Position numbers and translations under genes: made by a program
The notes under the pieces: generated by a model
What the model saw: only the letters and a program-made list of their open reading frames with translations
Databases searched by the model: none
What the model was told of the DNA's origin: nothing
Assembly (NCBI RefSeq): GCF_029893585.1
Contig: NZ_JARXYX010000005.1
Coordinates: forward strand, 62,001 to 126,000
Direction: 5' to 3'
Origin: Streptomyces sp. LBL
GTDB taxonomy: Bacteria > Actinomycetota > Actinomycetes > Streptomycetales > Streptomycetaceae
Length of the DNA stretch: 64,000 nt
Shown here: piece after piece, positions 1 through 9,870 of the stretch
How the letters are laid out: each line of letters starts with the position of its first letter
Numbering within the stretch: position 1 is the stretch's first letter

Positions 1-745
1 GCGCGGTGATGACGGGCGCGAGTGGGCCGGCGTAGCGCGGTTCGGCGGGTTCCTCCTCCACGACCGCCTGCATGGTGGTCAGCGGTGTCGTCCGGCGGAA
101 CGGCGACCTGCCCTCGACCGCCGTGTACAGCGTGGCGCCGAGCGCCCACAGGTCGGACGAGGCTCCCGGGTCGTGGCCGCGGATCCGCTCCGGGGCGAGG
201 TAGTCGACCGAGCCGACGACCTCTCCCGTACGCGTGATGGTCGTGTCGCCCTCGATCTGGGCGATACCGAAGTCGGTGAGGAGGACACGGCCGTCCCGGC
301 CGAGGAGCACGTTGCCGGGCTTCACATCGCGGTGAAGTACCCCGGCGGAGTGCGCGGCGCGCAGCGCCCGCAGCACCCACAGCCCGATCCGGGCGGCCTC
401 CAGGGGCTCGACGCGGCCCTGTTCCTTGACCGCGTCGGCCAGCGAGTGGCCCTCGACCAGCTCCATCACGATCCACGGCCGGCCGTCGTGGTCCAGCACG
501 TCGTGCACGGTGACGACGGCGGAGTGGTTGATCCGGGCGGCCGCGCGCGCCTCGGCCCGGGTACGGGCGAGAAGGACGGTCCGGTCGGCCTCGGACACGT
601 AGAGCGCGGCGGTCAACTCCTTGATCGCGACGGCCCGGTGGAGTACCTCGTCATGGGCGCGCCACACCCGGCCCATACCGCCCGCGCCTATCGGGTCGGC
701 GAGCCGGTAGCGCCCCGCGAGGAGCTGGCCCTGCATCTGATTCAC
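1..745 (-). CDS. Ser/Thr protein kinase (partial, 3' end outside window)
   Basis: This is the N-terminal 248 residues of a eukaryotic-type (Hanks) Ser/Thr kinase. It has a glycine loop GAGGMG (about residues 20-25), VAIK with Lys42, HRDVKPGN (138-145), DFG (158-160) and a LAPE activation-segment end, so it looks catalytically competent. I chose the GTG at 745 because GCGGGG lies just upstream; an in-frame ATG at 736 has no obvious ribosome binding site. The reading frame runs off the window, so any juxtamembrane and sensor parts cannot be seen. Two related kinase genes lie directly upstream on the same strand, which suggests a kinase cluster. Substrate unknown. Confidence 0.93.
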   Translation of the reverse strand, partial: MNQMQGQLLAGRYRLADPIGAGGMGRVWRAHDEVLHRAVAIKELTAALYVSEADRTVLLARTRAEARAAARINHSAVVTVHDVLDHDGRPWIVMELVEGHSLADAVKEQGRVEPLEAARIGLWVLRALRAAHSAGVLHRDVKPGNVLLGRDGRVLLTDFGIAQIEGDTTITRTGEVVGSVDYLAPERIRGHDPGASSDLWALGATLYTAVEGRSPFRRTTPLTTMQAVVEEEPAEPRYAGPLAPVITA

Positions 746-888
746 GTTGCCCCGCAATGCTCTTGACACGGTCAGAGTAAAGACCCGTCGTCGCCGAACG
801 GAACCGGCAGGGCCGCAAGGAGACCGCACTGTGACGGTTGTCGCTTCCCGGGACGGGAGTCAACCATGGGGCCACGAACGGTGTCCCG

Positions 889-3690
889 TCAGCCGGTGAC
901 CCGATAGGTACCGGATGCCTGCTCGTACAGCCGGGTCACCTCGTCCCGCTCGGCCTCCGGGCCGCGCACCTGCACCACGTGGTACTTTCCACCGATCAGC
1001 ATCGCGATGTTGCGCACATACAGCTCGCGCCCGTCGTCCCCGGTCCAGGTGAACTGCCCCTCGGCCATGGTCCGTCCGCCCACCTGAATCGTCTTCAGCC
1101 CGGTCGCGGTGGCCCAGCTGGAGTCGCGGTACGGCTGCAACTCCGGCTCCTTCTCCCGCTGGTACACCATCGGGTCGCTGCCGTCCTCGCCCGCGGTGTC
1201 CCGTCCCGGTACGACGATGAGCTCGAAGTTGCCTTGCTTGTACACCACCTGACCGCGCCCGTTGAGCGGTGTGCGGTCCCAGCCGCCCGCGACGGCGACC
1301 TGGAAACCCTCCGTGTCCTTGCGCAGGGTGAAGCCGTCGGCGACGTCAGGTCCGGTGGTCTGGGTCTCGCCGGCCCCGGCCGACGTGGAGGAACTGTCCT
1401 GCGAGTCCGGCGAGGTCTGCTCGGGCCGGGGCTCGCTGCTCGCCTCCGGGGACTGCCCGGGCGCCGGACTGACCTCACCGGCGTTCCCGGTACGGTCCGC
1501 GGCGCCTTTCGTCCCGGAGTCGGACTTCGGCATGAAGAGCATGGCGTACGTGAGGGCGCCGACCAGCAGGAGCAGGATCAGCACCAGCAGGGTCCGGCCG
1601 AGGCTGCGCGGCGAACTCGCCTCCTCCCGCGCCCGCTTGTGCCGTCCGTGGTGGGCGGGCAGCCCCGCGCGCCGCCTGCGCACGAGCTCGCCCCGCCGCC
1701 GTATGACAGGAAGCCGGCTGGTGTCGGTGGGTGGCGCGGCGACGACATGCGTGCCGGCCTCCGGCTCGGGCGCCGAACGCACCAACGAGCGCAGCCAGCC
1801 ACGTAGTTCCTCGAAGTCGAGTCGCTCGGTCGGGTCCTGCCGCAGCAGCGACTCGACGACCGGCCGCAGCGGACCGCACTCCTCGGCGAAGGCGGGCGGC
1901 TCCGCGCACACCAACTGCACGAGTTCGGCGGTCGATTCCTCCGGGTAGGGCGCGTGTCCCTGTACGGCCCGGAAGAGCAGCGCGCCCAGCGCCCACAGGT
2001 CGGTCGCGGGCCCGATCGGCGCCGCCAACTGCCAGTTCTCGTGCACCGGACCGGCCTGCTCCGGCGCCCACCGCTCGGTCACGGGGCCCACCACAGCCAT
2101 CCGCGCCTGCCGGGCCCGCTCTGCGGCCAGGGCGGTCGCGGGCCCACGCCGCACGGGCGCACCGGCGGCCGGCTCGTCCCAACGCCCGGTGGACGCGGCG
2201 GCACCGGGGGGCAGCGGGTACTCCGCGCTGTTTCCTGTGGGGTTCGGCTTGTCGTACGCGCTGTGGGACCCGGAGTACGGCGACTGCTGCGCCGAGCCGT
2301 TGGCCTGTGCGGCGGGGTCGCCCTCGGGGGCACGGCGGGCACTGGGCAGCGCCGCCGGGGCGCCCTCGCGGGCAGGACGGGCACGGGGGAGAGCCGCCGG
2401 GTCACCCTCCGGGGCGGGACGCGCTCCCGGTAGGGCCGCTCGTCCGCTCTGCGTCTCCTGGACCCGGGCCGCGGCCCGCGCCCCCGCGCGATACGCGGCG
2501 ATCGCCCCGGCCCGCGCCGCCCTGATGTCCGCACCGGCGTCGACCGCCCGGCTGACCGGCGCGGTGGACGCACCGTTCGCCGTCTCGGCCCCGGCAGCGG
2601 GCAGTGCGCCGGCGGTCCGCGCTTCGATGGCGGCCCGCCGAGCAGCCTCGGCATCGGCCCCGTCGAGCCCCACCGCACTCACCGGGCCTTGAGAACCCCC
2701 GGGGCTACCCGATCCAGGGGGACCGTCCGAGCCACTGGACCCCTGGGGGCCACCGGATCCAACAGGTCCACGGGAACCGGCGCCGCCTCGTGCGCCGTAC
2801 GCACCGCCTCCGGAGCCGTATACGCCGCCTCCAGAGCCCTGAACACCACCACCGGCCCCCTGAACGCCGCCTCCGGAACCCTGAACGCCCGTACGGGAAC
2901 CACCGGCACCCACCGATACCCCGACGCCACCGGTCCCGCCAGGTCCCGCGCCTGCCCCGCCGGGTCCCGTACCCCGTCCGCCGGAGCCCGCGGCTCCCCC
3001 GGCGGGCCCTCGCCCGTCGCCGGGCTCACCGCCCCCCGCGCCCCATTCCTGGTCCTCGACCGGCACCGGGTCGTACCCGCACAGCGCCTCTTCCGCCGCG
3101 CCGACCGCCAGGCCGGACAGCATCACCCGGCCGTCGTCGCAGACGAGCACCGTGCGGGCGGTGACGTTCCGGTGGATCCAGCCGTGAGCGTGCAGGACGC
3201 GCAGGGCCGTGAGGACGTCCGCGGCGACCTCGGCCGCCCGGTACGGCGTCAGCGGCTTCTCCGCGAGCAGCGCCGCCAACGGCCGGGCGGCCACCGACTC
3301 GCTGACTATCCACAGCGACCCGCCCTCGGCGAACACATCGAAGACCTGGTCGAGCCGAGGATGGTCGGGTATCCGTGCCGCGGCCTGCGCGGCTTCGACG
3401 GCCCGCCGTACGGCCGGATCCGTCGGCCGTCGTACGTCCCCGCCGCCGGGAACGCGACGCGCCCCGCGGTCCCGTACTCCTCGCGGGTCCCGTGCCGTGA
3501 AACCGTCCGGCAGACCCTCGGCGTCGAGCACCTCCGCCTCGACGACCTCCGGCAACGGCACCTGCCTGACCAGGACTTCCTGTCCACTGTAGGTGTCGAA
3601 GGCCCGGGTCTCGGTGAGTTCGTACTCGTCGGAGGGCGGCAGCGGCAGGCGGTAGCGGTCGGCGAGGACCCGTCCCGCATAGTCGTCCAC
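889..3690 (-). CDS. Membrane pseudokinase with large Gly-rich insertion
   Basis: Kinase-like protein of 933 aa. The GTG start at 3690 follows a GGGGAGG ribosome binding site at good spacing; the frame stays open upstream without one. Every catalytic signature looks lost: no glycine loop near residues 15-30, R at the VAIK Lys position, HRN in place of HRD (173-175) and LSG in place of DFG (191-193). A roughly 350-residue low-complexity region, Gly-rich and then with APEGDPAALP-type repeats, separates this part from the C-lobe piece (DLWALGALLFRAV). A transmembrane helix follows at about 697-720, then an extracellular domain (about 785-933) resembling that of the neighbouring kinase. Inferred role: a scaffold or sensor partner of the adjacent active kinases. 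Confidence 0.85.
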   Translation of the reverse strand: MDDYAGRVLADRYRLPLPPSDEYELTETRAFDTYSGQEVLVRQVPLPEVVEAEVLDAEGLPDGFTARDPRGVRDRGARRVPGGGDVRRPTDPAVRRAVEAAQAAARIPDHPRLDQVFDVFAEGGSLWIVSESVAARPLAALLAEKPLTPYRAAEVAADVLTALRVLHAHGWIHRNVTARTVLVCDDGRVMLSGLAVGAAEEALCGYDPVPVEDQEWGAGGGEPGDGRGPAGGAAGSGGRGTGPGGAGAGPGGTGGVGVSVGAGGSRTGVQGSGGGVQGAGGGVQGSGGGVYGSGGGAYGARGGAGSRGPVGSGGPQGSSGSDGPPGSGSPGGSQGPVSAVGLDGADAEAARRAAIEARTAGALPAAGAETANGASTAPVSRAVDAGADIRAARAGAIAAYRAGARAAARVQETQSGRAALPGARPAPEGDPAALPRARPAREGAPAALPSARRAPEGDPAAQANGSAQQSPYSGSHSAYDKPNPTGNSAEYPLPPGAAASTGRWDEPAAGAPVRRGPATALAAERARQARMAVVGPVTERWAPEQAGPVHENWQLAAPIGPATDLWALGALLFRAVQGHAPYPEESTAELVQLVCAEPPAFAEECGPLRPVVESLLRQDPTERLDFEELRGWLRSLVRSAPEPEAGTHVVAAPPTDTSRLPVIRRRGELVRRRRAGLPAHHGRHKRAREEASSPRSLGRTLLVLILLLLVGALTYAMLFMPKSDSGTKGAADRTGNAGEVSPAPGQSPEASSEPRPEQTSPDSQDSSSTSAGAGETQTTGPDVADGFTLRKDTEGFQVAVAGGWDRTPLNGRGQVVYKQGNFELIVVPGRDTAGEDGSDPMVYQREKEPELQPYRDSSWATATGLKTIQVGGRTMAEGQFTWTGDDGRELYVRNIAMLIGGKYHVVQVRGPEAERDEVTRLYEQASGTYRVTG

Positions 3691-3875
3691 GTTGCCTCCC
3701 CCGGCCGCCCGGTCGCTCAATTCCGTTCGTCTCGCGCGCCGTTCCGCATGTCTACCTGCGGCGTACGGCCCGCAACCACTCACGATACGTGCCGAAGGCA
3801 ACCGGCAAAGAGAGGATGCGAGATCTCACGTCCCAAACCCGGGATCGAACAAGAAGTCGATCACCGCACAGTTCC

Positions 3876-6284
3876 TCATGCCTTTGACTGGAAGGTGGCG
3901 GTCAGCGTCTGCCAGGTACCCTCGCGCAGACCACTGTCCCAATTCGCGGCTTTCGCCGTGTACATGAGCGCGTATCCCTGGTGGTTGTTGACGACGAATC
4001 CACGGTCGATCGTCCGGTAGCGCGTCCCACCGTCCGTGTAGGTGAACTCCCAGTCGGCCGTGTTCCAGCCGCGGTAATCCGCCTTCTCTATACGGATCTT
4101 CTGGTACTGGGAGCGCCTCATGGAGTTTTCCTGGTTCTTCCAGTCCGCCACCGGGTCGTCCTGGGGCGTGGACGTCCAGGCCACGAGCAGCCTCTGCCCG
4201 TCGGGCCCGGTGAACCGGTCCCCCGCCACGTCCGTCGACCGGTACTTCCAGCCCTTGGGCAGCCGGATCGAGTACCCCTGGCTTCCCTGGTGCGTGGAGG
4301 AAGCCGCCTTGTCTCCGGCGGAAGCTGAGGAACCGGAGGAACCGCCCGACCCGGCACCCTTGCCGGACGCGCTCGTCTCGGCACCCGAAGCGCTCTGCTG
4401 CCCCGACCCGGGCCTCTCCGCCGCGGACGGTTTCTTCGAACCGTCCGTACGGGTGCCCCCACTCTTGTCCTTCTTGGTGTCGGCGCTCCCGCTCGCACTG
4501 GCCGTCACCTTGGCACCGCCGCCCAAGGCCCCGTCCGGCCCGTCCTTGCCGCCGAGCGTCAGCGCCAACACGATGCCGATCACGACGGCGAGCACCACGA
4601 CCACCGCGATGAGGACCAGCGTCCTGCGCGGCACCACATCGGTGAGCGGCGCCCTGGGCACGGGTCGCGGCGGCATGTCCGGCGGAGTCATCACGGGCCA
4701 CCCGGAACTCCGGCCGCCCGTCCCGCCGTTCGCCCCCTGGGTGCTCCCGTCCCGAGGCCCGGGCACCGCGCCCGACCGCGAGGCGGAAGCCGACCCCGAC
4801 GCAGCCGAAGCGGAGGGGGAGGGGGAGGGGGAGTGGGAGGGGGGCACGGAGGGGGATACGGAGGGGGATACGGATCCCGTCGACGCACCCTTGCCCGAAG
4901 AGGAGGAGCCTCCCGACCCCGAAGCCGCCGGACCGCCACGGGAACCCGCGGCCGCCGCACCAGTACCCGTGCCCGAACCCGCCGCACCACCGAGCCCGGC
5001 CGCGGCCCCGGCCGATCCGCCACCGGAACGCGAGCCACCCGCGCCACCGCGACTCCCCGAACCGGCCGTCCCACCACCGGCGCCGGCCCCGGACTTCGAC
5101 CCAGTCCCACCTCCGGCCCCGGGCCCGACCCCAGATCCACTACCAGTCCCAGTCCCGGTTCCCGTGCCCGTTCCCGCCCTGGAGGCATCTGTCCCGCCCC
5201 CGGACTTGGTGCGAGCCGCGGCCGCGGACGTCGCCGCAGCTCCCGCCGCCCCAGCGGCCTTCCGCATGGAGCGCAGTGCCCCGCGGAACCGCTCACCGGA
5301 CTCCTCGCCCCGCTTGGACCCGCCACCGCTCGCCGGACTCCCCTTGTCCGCGGGCTCGTCGGGCTGCGGCGGCAGCGGCACGACCTTCGTCGCGTCCAGC
5401 GCCGACTCGGGCTCGGCCTTCGGCGCGTGGATCACCGCGCTGAGCATCGCCCGCGCGGCGGCGTCGTCGAGCCGCTTGACGGGGTCCCTGGTGAGCAGGC
5501 CGTAGATGACGTCCTTCAGCGGACCGGCGTTCTTGGGTTCCTCCAGCGGCTCGGTCATCACCGCGGTCAGGGTCGCTATGGCCGACCCCTTGTCGTACGG
5601 CGGCACACCCTCGACCGACGCGTACAACAGCCCGCCCAGCGACCACAGGTCGGCCGCCGGACCGGGCTTGTGCCCCCGGGCACGCTCCGGGGAGATGTAG
5701 GACGGGGCGCCGACGAGCATGCCGGTCGAGGTGATGGACGGGTCGCCCTCGACCTGGGCGATGCCGAAGTCGGTGAGCACGACCCGGCCGTCCTCGGAGA
5801 TCAGCACGTTGGACGGCTTCACGTCACGGTGCAGGATGCCCTCGCGGTGCGCGGACCGCAGCACATCGAGGACCGCCAGGCCCACTTCGGCCGCTCGCCT
5901 GGGTTCGAGGAGGCCGTCCTCCCGTATGACCTCGGCGAGCGACTTGCCCTCGACGAGTTCCATCACGATCCACGGCCGGTCATCCTCTTCGACCACGTCG
6001 TAGACCGTCACCGCGCTGTTGTTGCGGATCCGCGCGATCGCCTTGGCCTCGCGCAGCGTCCGCGTGATCAGGCGCCGTTTCTCTTCCTCGTCGATGTTGG
6101 TCGGGAACCGCAGCTCCTTGACGGCGACCGTGCGGCCCAGGGTCTCGTCCTCGGCGCGCCACACCGTCCCCATGCCGCCGCGACCGAGCACGCCTCCCAA
6201 CCGGTACCGCCCGGCGAGAAGACGCCCGCTGTTGTCCTGACGAGTGTCCTGACGGGATGTCCCCGCCCGCTCCGCCTCCGACAT
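3876..6284 (-). CDS. Transmembrane Ser/Thr protein kinase
   Basis: Hanks-type receptor kinase of 802 aa. The ATG at 6284 is preceded by AGGGGA and gives MSEAERAG; longer in-frame extensions have no good ribosome binding site. The kinase domain spans about 27-285, with GRGGMG, Lys56 in VAVK, HRDVKPSN (152-159), DFG (172-174) and SPE (198-200), so it is probably active. A very long Gly/Ser/Ala/Pro linker (about 310-540) leads to a transmembrane helix at about 554-576 and an extracellular domain of about 135 residues at the C-terminus that begins GYSIRLPKGW. It lies next to two kinase relatives on the same strand. Ligand and targets cannot be read from the sequence. Confidence 0.93.
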   Translation of the reverse strand: MSEAERAGTSRQDTRQDNSGRLLAGRYRLGGVLGRGGMGTVWRAEDETLGRTVAVKELRFPTNIDEEEKRRLITRTLREAKAIARIRNNSAVTVYDVVEEDDRPWIVMELVEGKSLAEVIREDGLLEPRRAAEVGLAVLDVLRSAHREGILHRDVKPSNVLISEDGRVVLTDFGIAQVEGDPSITSTGMLVGAPSYISPERARGHKPGPAADLWSLGGLLYASVEGVPPYDKGSAIATLTAVMTEPLEEPKNAGPLKDVIYGLLTRDPVKRLDDAAARAMLSAVIHAPKAEPESALDATKVVPLPPQPDEPADKGSPASGGGSKRGEESGERFRGALRSMRKAAGAAGAAATSAAAARTKSGGGTDASRAGTGTGTGTGTGSGSGVGPGAGGGTGSKSGAGAGGGTAGSGSRGGAGGSRSGGGSAGAAAGLGGAAGSGTGTGAAAAGSRGGPAASGSGGSSSSGKGASTGSVSPSVSPSVPPSHSPSPSPSASAASGSASASRSGAVPGPRDGSTQGANGGTGGRSSGWPVMTPPDMPPRPVPRAPLTDVVPRRTLVLIAVVVVLAVVIGIVLALTLGGKDGPDGALGGGAKVTASASGSADTKKDKSGGTRTDGSKKPSAAERPGSGQQSASGAETSASGKGAGSGGSSGSSASAGDKAASSTHQGSQGYSIRLPKGWKYRSTDVAGDRFTGPDGQRLLVAWTSTPQDDPVADWKNQENSMRRSQYQKIRIEKADYRGWNTADWEFTYTDGGTRYRTIDRGFVVNNHQGYALMYTAKAANWDSGLREGTWQTLTATFQSKA

Positions 6285-6662
6285 GCGTCCCCTCATGCAA
6301 CCCGCCCTGACAGAGCCTCCATTGTCCCTCACCCGACAAGTGCCCGACGCCCAGGGTGCCTCTGGGGACACCGAGCCCACCGCGCAGCCCGGGACACCCC
6401 GCCCCCGCCCCCCACCGCGGGCCGCTCCCGCCTCCCGCCGCAGGCCACTCACGCCCCCATCCGCACGGCACAACCGCCCCTTCGGCGAGCGTGGTCACGA
6501 GCCTCTCCCGTGACCCCGGCCGCCCGGGTGTGGAGCAGCGCCGCCGCCCTGCTCGGCGGTCGAGCGCTGTCCCCGCACCTCGTAGAACGGCCGGGTTCCG
6601 AACGAAGATCCCGCTTCCCGACACTCGTTCGGGTGATGTCGAGTCAGAGCCCCCGAGGGTGC
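6285..6662. other. Intergenic, kinase upstream region
   Basis: This 378-base gap separates the kinase start from the glpD stop; both genes are on the minus strand. No convincing gene was found. An inverted repeat, CCGAACGA (6598-6605) with TCGTTCGG (6625-6632), lies just beyond the glpD stop and may be a protein-binding site or a weak hairpin. Confidence 0.5.
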
Positions 6663-8369
6663 CTACAACTGCGTGATGTCCGGCGCCCCGAGCCGCGCCA
6701 CGTCCGCCGTCAGATCGTCCGGCTGCCGCTGCGACTCCCGCTCCGCCTCCACCCGCTTCTCGTAGTACTCGATCTCCCGCTCGATCTGGTCGGTGCCCCA
6801 ACCGAGCACCGGCGCCATCAGTTCGGCGGCCTCGCGGGCGCAGCGGACGCCCCGGTCGAAGGTCTCGATGGAGATACGGGTGCGCCGGGTCAGTACGTCG
6901 TCGAGGTGCCGTGCGCCCTCGTGCGAGGCGGCGTACACGACCTCGGCGCGCAGATAGTCGTCGGCGCCCCGCAACGGATCACCCAACGCGGTGTCCGCGG
7001 CTATGAGGTCGAGGACCTCCTCCGTCATCGCGCCGTACCGATTCAGCAGGTGCTCCACGCGCACGACGTGCAGGCCCGTGCGGGCGGCTGTCCGCGCCCG
7101 GGCGTTCCACAGGGCGCGATAGCCCTCCGCCCCCAGCAGCGGGACGTCCTCCGTCACGCACTCGGCGACCCGCATGTCGAGGCCGTGCACCGCCTCGTCC
7201 ACCGCGTCCTTCGCCATCACCCGGTAGGTCGTGTACTTGCCGCCCGCCACGACCACGAGCCCGGGCACGGGATGCGCCACCGTGTGCTCGCGCGAGAGCT
7301 TGCTGGTGGCGTCCGACTCACCGGCCAGCAGCGGACGCAGGCCCGCGTACACACCCTGGACGTCGTCCCTGGTCAGCGGGACCGCCAGGACGGAGTTCAC
7401 ATGCTCCAGGAGATAGTCGATGTCGGCGCTGGAGGCGGCCGGGTGGGCTTTGTCGAGGTCCCAGTCGGTGTCGGTCGTGCCGACGATCCAGTGCCGGCCC
7501 CACGGGATGACGAAGAGGACGGACTTCTCAGTGCGCAGGATCAGGCCGGTCGAGGAACTGATGCGATCCTTGGGGACGACCAGGTGGATACCCTTGGACG
7601 CCCGGACGTGGAACTGGCCGCGCTCGCCCACCATCGCCTGAGTGTCGTCGGTCCAGACACCGGTGGCGTTGACGACCTGTTTGGCGCGGATCTCGTACTC
7701 CCCGCCCGCCTCGACGTCCTGCACCCGGGCTCCGACCACCCGCTCGCCCTCGCGCAGGAAGCCGGTCACCCGCGCGCGGTTGGCGGTCTTCGCGCCGTAC
7801 GCCGCCGCGGTGCGCACGAGGGTCGCCACGTAGCGGGCGTCGTCCATCTGTGCGTCGTAGTACTGCAGCGCGCCCACCAGCGCGTCCTTCTTCAAGGCGG
7901 GCGCGACGCGCAGGGCGTGACGGCGGCTCAGATGGCGGTGCAAGGGCAGGCCCCGGCCGTGCCCGCGGGCCATCGACATCGCGTCGTACAGCGCGACGCC
8001 GGAACCCGCGTAGAGCCGCTCCCAGCCCTTGTGCTGGAGCGGGTACAGGAAGGGCACCGGCTTCACCAGATGCGGCGCGAGGCGCTCCAGCAGCAGCCCG
8101 CGTTCCTTCAGCGCCTCGCGGACGAGGGCGAAGTCGAGCATCTCCAGATAGCGCAGGCCGCCGTGGACCAGCTTGCTGGACCTGCTGGAGGTACCGGACG
8201 CCCAGTCACGCGCCTCGACCAGGCCCACGGACAGGCCCCGGGTCACGGCGTCGAGCGCGGTGCCCGCGCCGACCACTCCCGCGCCCACCACCAGCACGTC
8301 CAGTTCACGCTCGGCCATTGATGCGAGTGACTCGGCGCGCTGCGCCGGTCCCAGTGTCGCTGTCCTCAC
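6663..8369 (-). CDS. glpD: Glycerol-3-phosphate dehydrogenase
   Basis: FAD-dependent sn-glycerol-3-phosphate dehydrogenase of 568 aa, about the usual bacterial GlpD length. It oxidises glycerol-3-phosphate to dihydroxyacetone phosphate and passes electrons to the membrane quinone pool. A dinucleotide-binding motif VVGAGVVGAGTALDAVTRG lies near residues 27-45. Later conserved segments include SRSSKLVHGGLRYLE and GGKYTTYR. The GTG start at 8369 follows GGGAGG at normal spacing. It is transcribed away from the sugar-dehydrogenase-like gene at 8662. No glycerol kinase or facilitator gene is adjacent, so it appears to stand alone. Confidence 0.95.
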   Translation of the reverse strand: MRTATLGPAQRAESLASMAERELDVLVVGAGVVGAGTALDAVTRGLSVGLVEARDWASGTSSRSSKLVHGGLRYLEMLDFALVREALKERGLLLERLAPHLVKPVPFLYPLQHKGWERLYAGSGVALYDAMSMARGHGRGLPLHRHLSRRHALRVAPALKKDALVGALQYYDAQMDDARYVATLVRTAAAYGAKTANRARVTGFLREGERVVGARVQDVEAGGEYEIRAKQVVNATGVWTDDTQAMVGERGQFHVRASKGIHLVVPKDRISSSTGLILRTEKSVLFVIPWGRHWIVGTTDTDWDLDKAHPAASSADIDYLLEHVNSVLAVPLTRDDVQGVYAGLRPLLAGESDATSKLSREHTVAHPVPGLVVVAGGKYTTYRVMAKDAVDEAVHGLDMRVAECVTEDVPLLGAEGYRALWNARARTAARTGLHVVRVEHLLNRYGAMTEEVLDLIAADTALGDPLRGADDYLRAEVVYAASHEGARHLDDVLTRRTRISIETFDRGVRCAREAAELMAPVLGWGTDQIEREIEYYEKRVEAERESQRQPDDLTADVARLGAPDITQL

Positions 8370-8661
8370 CGTTGCCTCCCGCTGTCGGTCGTGCCGGTCG
8401 CACCCCTACGGAGTGGCCCGGTCCGTATCCCCCATGCGCAAATTCTGACCGTCTTGCCCGAGTTCAGCCATCGCTCGCCCCAGCCTGTGGACAACCTTCA
8501 CGGACACGCGGAACAACGCGCGCAGACCCACGAAGAGACACACGCGATCAATCCAGCATATCGGTCATATTTACTCCTAGTCTGACATTGCACTCGCCCA
8601 TCTTGTCCACTGGGCTTGCGCACCTGTCCCGCTTCGGCTACTGGGAAGGACGGTCCACGCC

Positions 8662-9870
8662 ATGCCCGCAGATCTCGCCGTCATCGGACTCGGCCCCTAC
8701 GGACTGCCCCTGGCCCAGGCCGCCGTCGCCGCCGGCATCTCCACCCTCGGATACCGGACCGGACCCGAGCCCGGCTCCCTCAGCCCCGCCGAACTGCGCC
8801 GGATGCTCTCGGGGGGCTTCCGGCACGCCACCAGCCCGGCCGAGCTGGGCCGGGTGCGCACCGTCGTCATCTGCGCGCCCACCCCTCGCGGCGCGGACGG
8901 CGCGCTCGACCTGAGCCAGGTGGAGGGGGCCGCCCGTACCCTGGCGGCCCACCTGCGCCCGCACACCACGGTCATCCTGGAGTCGCCCGTGCCCCCGGGC
9001 ACCACGGAGGACTTCCTGCGCCCGCTCATCGAGGAGGGCTCCGGTCTGCGCGCGGGCCGCGACGTCCACCTCGCCTACTCCCCCAGCCGGGTCGACCCCG
9101 GCAACCGCGACCACACCCCCGCCAACACCCCCAAGGTGATCGGCGGCCTCACCCCCGCCTGCACCGAGTCCGCCGCCGCCTTCTACAGCCGTCTCACCGA
9201 CAAGGTGGTACGCGCGCGTGGACCGCGCGAGGCGGAGACCGTGCAGCTCCTGGAGACCAACTTCCGGCACGTCAACATCGCCCTCGTCAACGAGATGGCC
9301 GTCCTCTGCCACGACCTCGGCGTCGACCTCTGGGACGTCATCCGCTGCGCGGAGACCAAGCCGTTCGGCTTCCACGCCTTCCGCCCCGGCCCCGGCGTCG
9401 GCGGCCACGCCGTCCCGCAGGACCAGGCCGGCCGGACCGGCCGGACCCTGCGCATGGTGGAACTGGCCCAGCAGGTCAACAGCCGGATGCCGCGTTACGT
9501 CATCCAGCGCGCGGCGGCCCTCCTCAACGAGCACGGCAAGTCCGCGCGTGGCGCCCGCGTGCTGCTGCTCGGCGTCACCTACAAGGCCGACCTCGCCGAC
9601 CAGCAGGCCACCCCCGCCCAGGAGATCGCGACCCGCCTGCTGGAGCTCGGCGCCTCCATCAGCTACCACGACCCGCACATCCCGTCCTGGAGCGTCCTGG
9701 ACCGCCCTGTCCCCCGCGCCGACTCCCTCTACGAGGCCGCCGCCGACGCCGACCTGACGATCCTGCTCCAGCAGCACCGCACGTACGACCTCCAGGGCCT
9801 GTCGGTGAAGGCCCAGCTGCTGCTGGACACGCGGGGGGCCACGCCTACGGGGGCGGCGCATCGGCTGTGA
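8662..9870 (+). CDS. UDP-sugar dehydrogenase family pseudoenzyme
   Basis: This 402-aa protein has the three-domain layout of UDP-glucose/UDP-ManNAc dehydrogenases: N-terminal Rossmann segment VIGLGPYGLPLA, helical middle (NFRHVNIALVNE) and C-terminal Rossmann segment LLGVTYKAD. The family's three catalytic positions are all changed: S142 in SPSR (normally Glu in SPER), Q195 in ETVQLLE (normally Lys) and A250 in GPGVGGHAVPQD (normally Cys in GGHC). The segment after A250 is also shorter than in WecC-type enzymes. Four-electron oxidation of a UDP-sugar should therefore be impossible. It may bind a nucleotide sugar or NAD for another purpose. No glycan cluster is adjacent. Confidence 0.85.
   Translation: MPADLAVIGLGPYGLPLAQAAVAAGISTLGYRTGPEPGSLSPAELRRMLSGGFRHATSPAELGRVRTVVICAPTPRGADGALDLSQVEGAARTLAAHLRPHTTVILESPVPPGTTEDFLRPLIEEGSGLRAGRDVHLAYSPSRVDPGNRDHTPANTPKVIGGLTPACTESAAAFYSRLTDKVVRARGPREAETVQLLETNFRHVNIALVNEMAVLCHDLGVDLWDVIRCAETKPFGFHAFRPGPGVGGHAVPQDQAGRTGRTLRMVELAQQVNSRMPRYVIQRAAALLNEHGKSARGARVLLLGVTYKADLADQQATPAQEIATRLLELGASISYHDPHIPSWSVLDRPVPRADSLYEAAADADLTILLQQHRTYDLQGLSVKAQLLLDTRGATPTGAAHRL

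Noticed and set aside
4833..8321. Very long plus-strand open frame (1162 codons) opposite the kinase and glpD genes
   Set aside because: It lies antisense to two clear genes, has a Gly/Arg/Pro-rich composition typical of GC-rich shadow frames, and no family resemblance.
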